DNA from: Rhynochetos jubatus
Lineage: Eukaryota; Chordata; Aves; Eurypygiformes; Rhynochetidae
DNA length: 64,000 bases
Direction of reading: 5' to 3'
NCBI GenBank assembly: GCA_027574665.1
Contig: CM050654.1
Span: 22,016,222 to 22,080,221 of the forward strand
The notes beneath the pieces are model-generated. The model had not been told where the DNA came from, did not search any database, and saw nothing but the letters and a program-made list of their open reading frames with translations. Each line of letters opens with the position of its first letter. Within the stretch, counting starts at the first letter, position 1. A program made the translations under genes and the position numbers. Of the stretch, positions 62,021 to 64,000 are shown one piece after another.

Positions 62021-64000
62021 GCAAACCATCGGACAAAAACATACATACACATTCCCTTAAACATCAACTATCAAATAAACAGAATGGGGGAAAACGAAAG
62101 TAAACACTGCAAAAGAAGGTTCAGAGATTTTTTTCTTCAACTTGAAAAGATAGTTTTGTTAGTTAATGCAGTGTTTTTCAAATTTGTTACATGAGGGTAA
62201 TTTTCTCATCTCCCTTCTCTTCAACAGAAAGTATTAAATGAAAGCTCTGAAATAATTCTTAGTTCTTCAAAGTGTTCATTACAGCCTTGATCCCATCCCA
62301 GAGATCCTTCTATCTCTTGAAAAAGATGAGTTTTACTGTGCAGTAGATAGATTCTACTCAACTCAAGCTCAGCACTTACTTTAAAGCACCACCCTTATTT
62401 CAGAGGCCTAGATGACAATTTCATTTCCTTATGCCATGCCTTAGAGAGAAGGAAAAAATTCAAATTTGATGTAAAAGCTTGTAAGAAAGTCAGTGTGGAG
62501 ATCCATCAGAGATACTTAAATAACATATTCTAAAGAAGCCATATGTGGTGTTGGCTGGACTTCCCTTCATTCCAGTTTTTCTCAGAGATTGAAAGGGAAA
62601 CTTGTATTTCTTGATTATTTTTGTTGCTTTATACAGCTCCTCAAATCATCTGTATACTCCAGGACACTTCCTCAAGAAAAAAAAAAATAATCATGCAAGT
62701 CAGCTTCCAACGCCATGACTGAGAAGTTGCAAGTAGTTTATATGTCACTAATTAAACGCACTGTGTTCTCCTTCCTTTTTTAACGTATGTAAAGTATTTG
62801 TCTGCTTGGTTAAAAAGCTGCTATAGCCCATCTCCTGGATTTGAGTACCTCAGAAGTTGTCTGGTTCTCATCAGCGTGACAAGTCCTTTTCAAATACTTG
62901 TCTATTTGTTCTCAAACTTAGAGTGATGCAGAGGAATATATTTTCATTTTCAAGGGAAGGAAAAGAAGGATCTGCTCAAGGTCACAATGGATTTTGTCAG
63001 CAGCACCACAAACATAGCTGGTCTCCCACATTCCAAGACACTTTTTCCTCTATACGCAGATCACACTTGTTTCTAACTACAGGCAGATGGCAAAACTTGC
63101 TATGTATCTCAGTCTTAGAAAGCTTAACAAGCTACACTAAAATAATGTGAGCATCAGAGGGTTTACACTCGTACTGGATGGGGAAAAGAAAGTATACTGC
63201 AACTGCTGTTTTAAAGAAGAGAAAAAGAGTCTTTGAGCCTTTCTCAGCTTCACAGTGTATTACCTACCAAAGAGAAAGGAACGTGCAACGCACCTTTGTC
63301 TTCCGCCCCACAGCTAACAGCTACACCTCCAGTAAATATGGTACATGGCAGTAAAATGACACTGGCAAAATACTGGCATTCTAACCAAGGGGAATTAAAC
63401 ACTATCAGAGCCTGTAGTGATCCTTTTAGAAAAATATTCCCCCTAATCTGCATTCTTTTTGCTTACAGAAATTCAGTCAGTGGACCATGCAACTCCGTAT
63501 GTTTTAGACAGTTAGTTTGCCTACAATGGGACCAGCTTCATACGAGACACAAAACGAACTGCTCTTCTGACATGGAGCACAGCACGTGTGTGAATTTAAT
63601 CATCGCTTTGGTTTGAAACAAGTTTTCACTTTCTGTGGGATTTATTAGTAGAATCTTAACAAGTTATGCACCACTTAGAGAAACACAAATGCCACTAATT
63701 GCAACCTTTAAAGCAAGAATCAAATACTACAGCTTTTTCCTTGATGAAAGGTGCACATTGGCAGTTTGCTTTATATGTTGGCTAGCTGAGAACACCTTAC
63801 CCTGAAATGTAAAGAGGAAAGAGTTCTCTCAGGCATAGTGTGCGAGCTAAGGCCTTGAGAATGCCCCAGTCCTGTTTTGCCTTGAAAACTACTGCAACTC
63901 CCCACAGAGCAAAAATCTCTAAAAGCCAAATACAAAAAGGAAAAATGCCATTGACTAATCTTTTATGTTCCTGTTTCTGTTGGGAACTCAGAGATACTTA

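Larger units (their letters stand above)
60377..64000 (-). other. MYO3B intron upstream of the first visible exon (3.6 kb visible)
   Basis: Intronic sequence. I looked on the minus strand for the expected preceding kinase exon (DFG-loop to APE segment) and did not find it, so the intron extends past 64000. It contains a (TTTTA)4 run at 61336-61355 and a possible hAT remnant at 61948-62020. The 127-codon plus-strand frame at 63233-63616 has no recognised protein features. Confidence 0.75.

Noticed and set aside
63233-63616. Plus-strand frame of 127 codons
   Set aside because: No recognisable motif, no codon pattern and no gene context. Treated as chance.
60377-64000. Search for the upstream kinase exon (HRD/DFG/APE)
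   Set aside because: No minus-strand segment with these motifs and splice sites was found, so it must lie beyond the window.
1-64000. tRNA, rRNA, snoRNA, CRISPR, prokaryotic operons or phage
   Set aside because: No matching secondary-structure motifs or repeat-spacer pattern were seen, and the intron-exon structure and repeats are vertebrate.

Overview
The window is vertebrate nuclear DNA, almost certainly from a bird. It is AT-rich with large introns, GT-AG splicing, avian CR1 LINE fragments, and two copies of a short ERVL-type LTR family that I associate with Neoaves (the Neoaves link is from memory). There are no operons, Shine-Dalgarno sites, CRISPR arrays or other prokaryotic features.

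One gene fills the window: MYO3B, a class III unconventional myosin with an N-terminal protein kinase, on the minus strand. Sixteen internal coding exons are supported by translation, splice signals and matching intron phases. They run from 60376 down to 679 and total 2047 nt, or 682 codons plus one base. The fragment starts just after the kinase APE motif, covers the C-lobe of the kinase, the linker and most of the myosin motor (P-loop, switch I, switch II), and ends before loop 2 and the tail. The first kinase exons lie beyond 64000 and the 3' exons lie below position 1, so promoter, start codon, stop codon and poly(A) site are all outside. MYO3B was chosen over MYO3A because diagnostic stretches match MYO3B as I remember it ([30 protein letters not shown]).

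Layout: 1-13624 holds thirteen motor and linker exons separated by introns of 0.14-2.3 kb. 13625-60230 holds only two small kinase exons (23064-23219 and 36407-36472) between introns of 9.4, 13.2 and 23.8 kb. 60231-60376 is the first exon in the window, followed by intron to the end.

The introns carry most of the repeats: a 5'-truncated, mutated CR1 at about 45135-47397, a second CR1 at about 52785-53738, a CR1 3' tail at 30871-30916, two internally deleted LTRs (about 1094-1717 and 34324-35051), two old MIR-like SINE remnants and one possible hAT transposon end.

Points worth a second look: a GC-AG intron inside the motor (donor at 6258), a CpG-bearing protein-like reading frame of unknown origin in that same intron (5434-5610), unusual residues in the 66-nt kinase exon, and complementary deletions in the two LTR copies. 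I did not find a convincing new biological system; the window is mainly a normal gene in a normal repeat setting.
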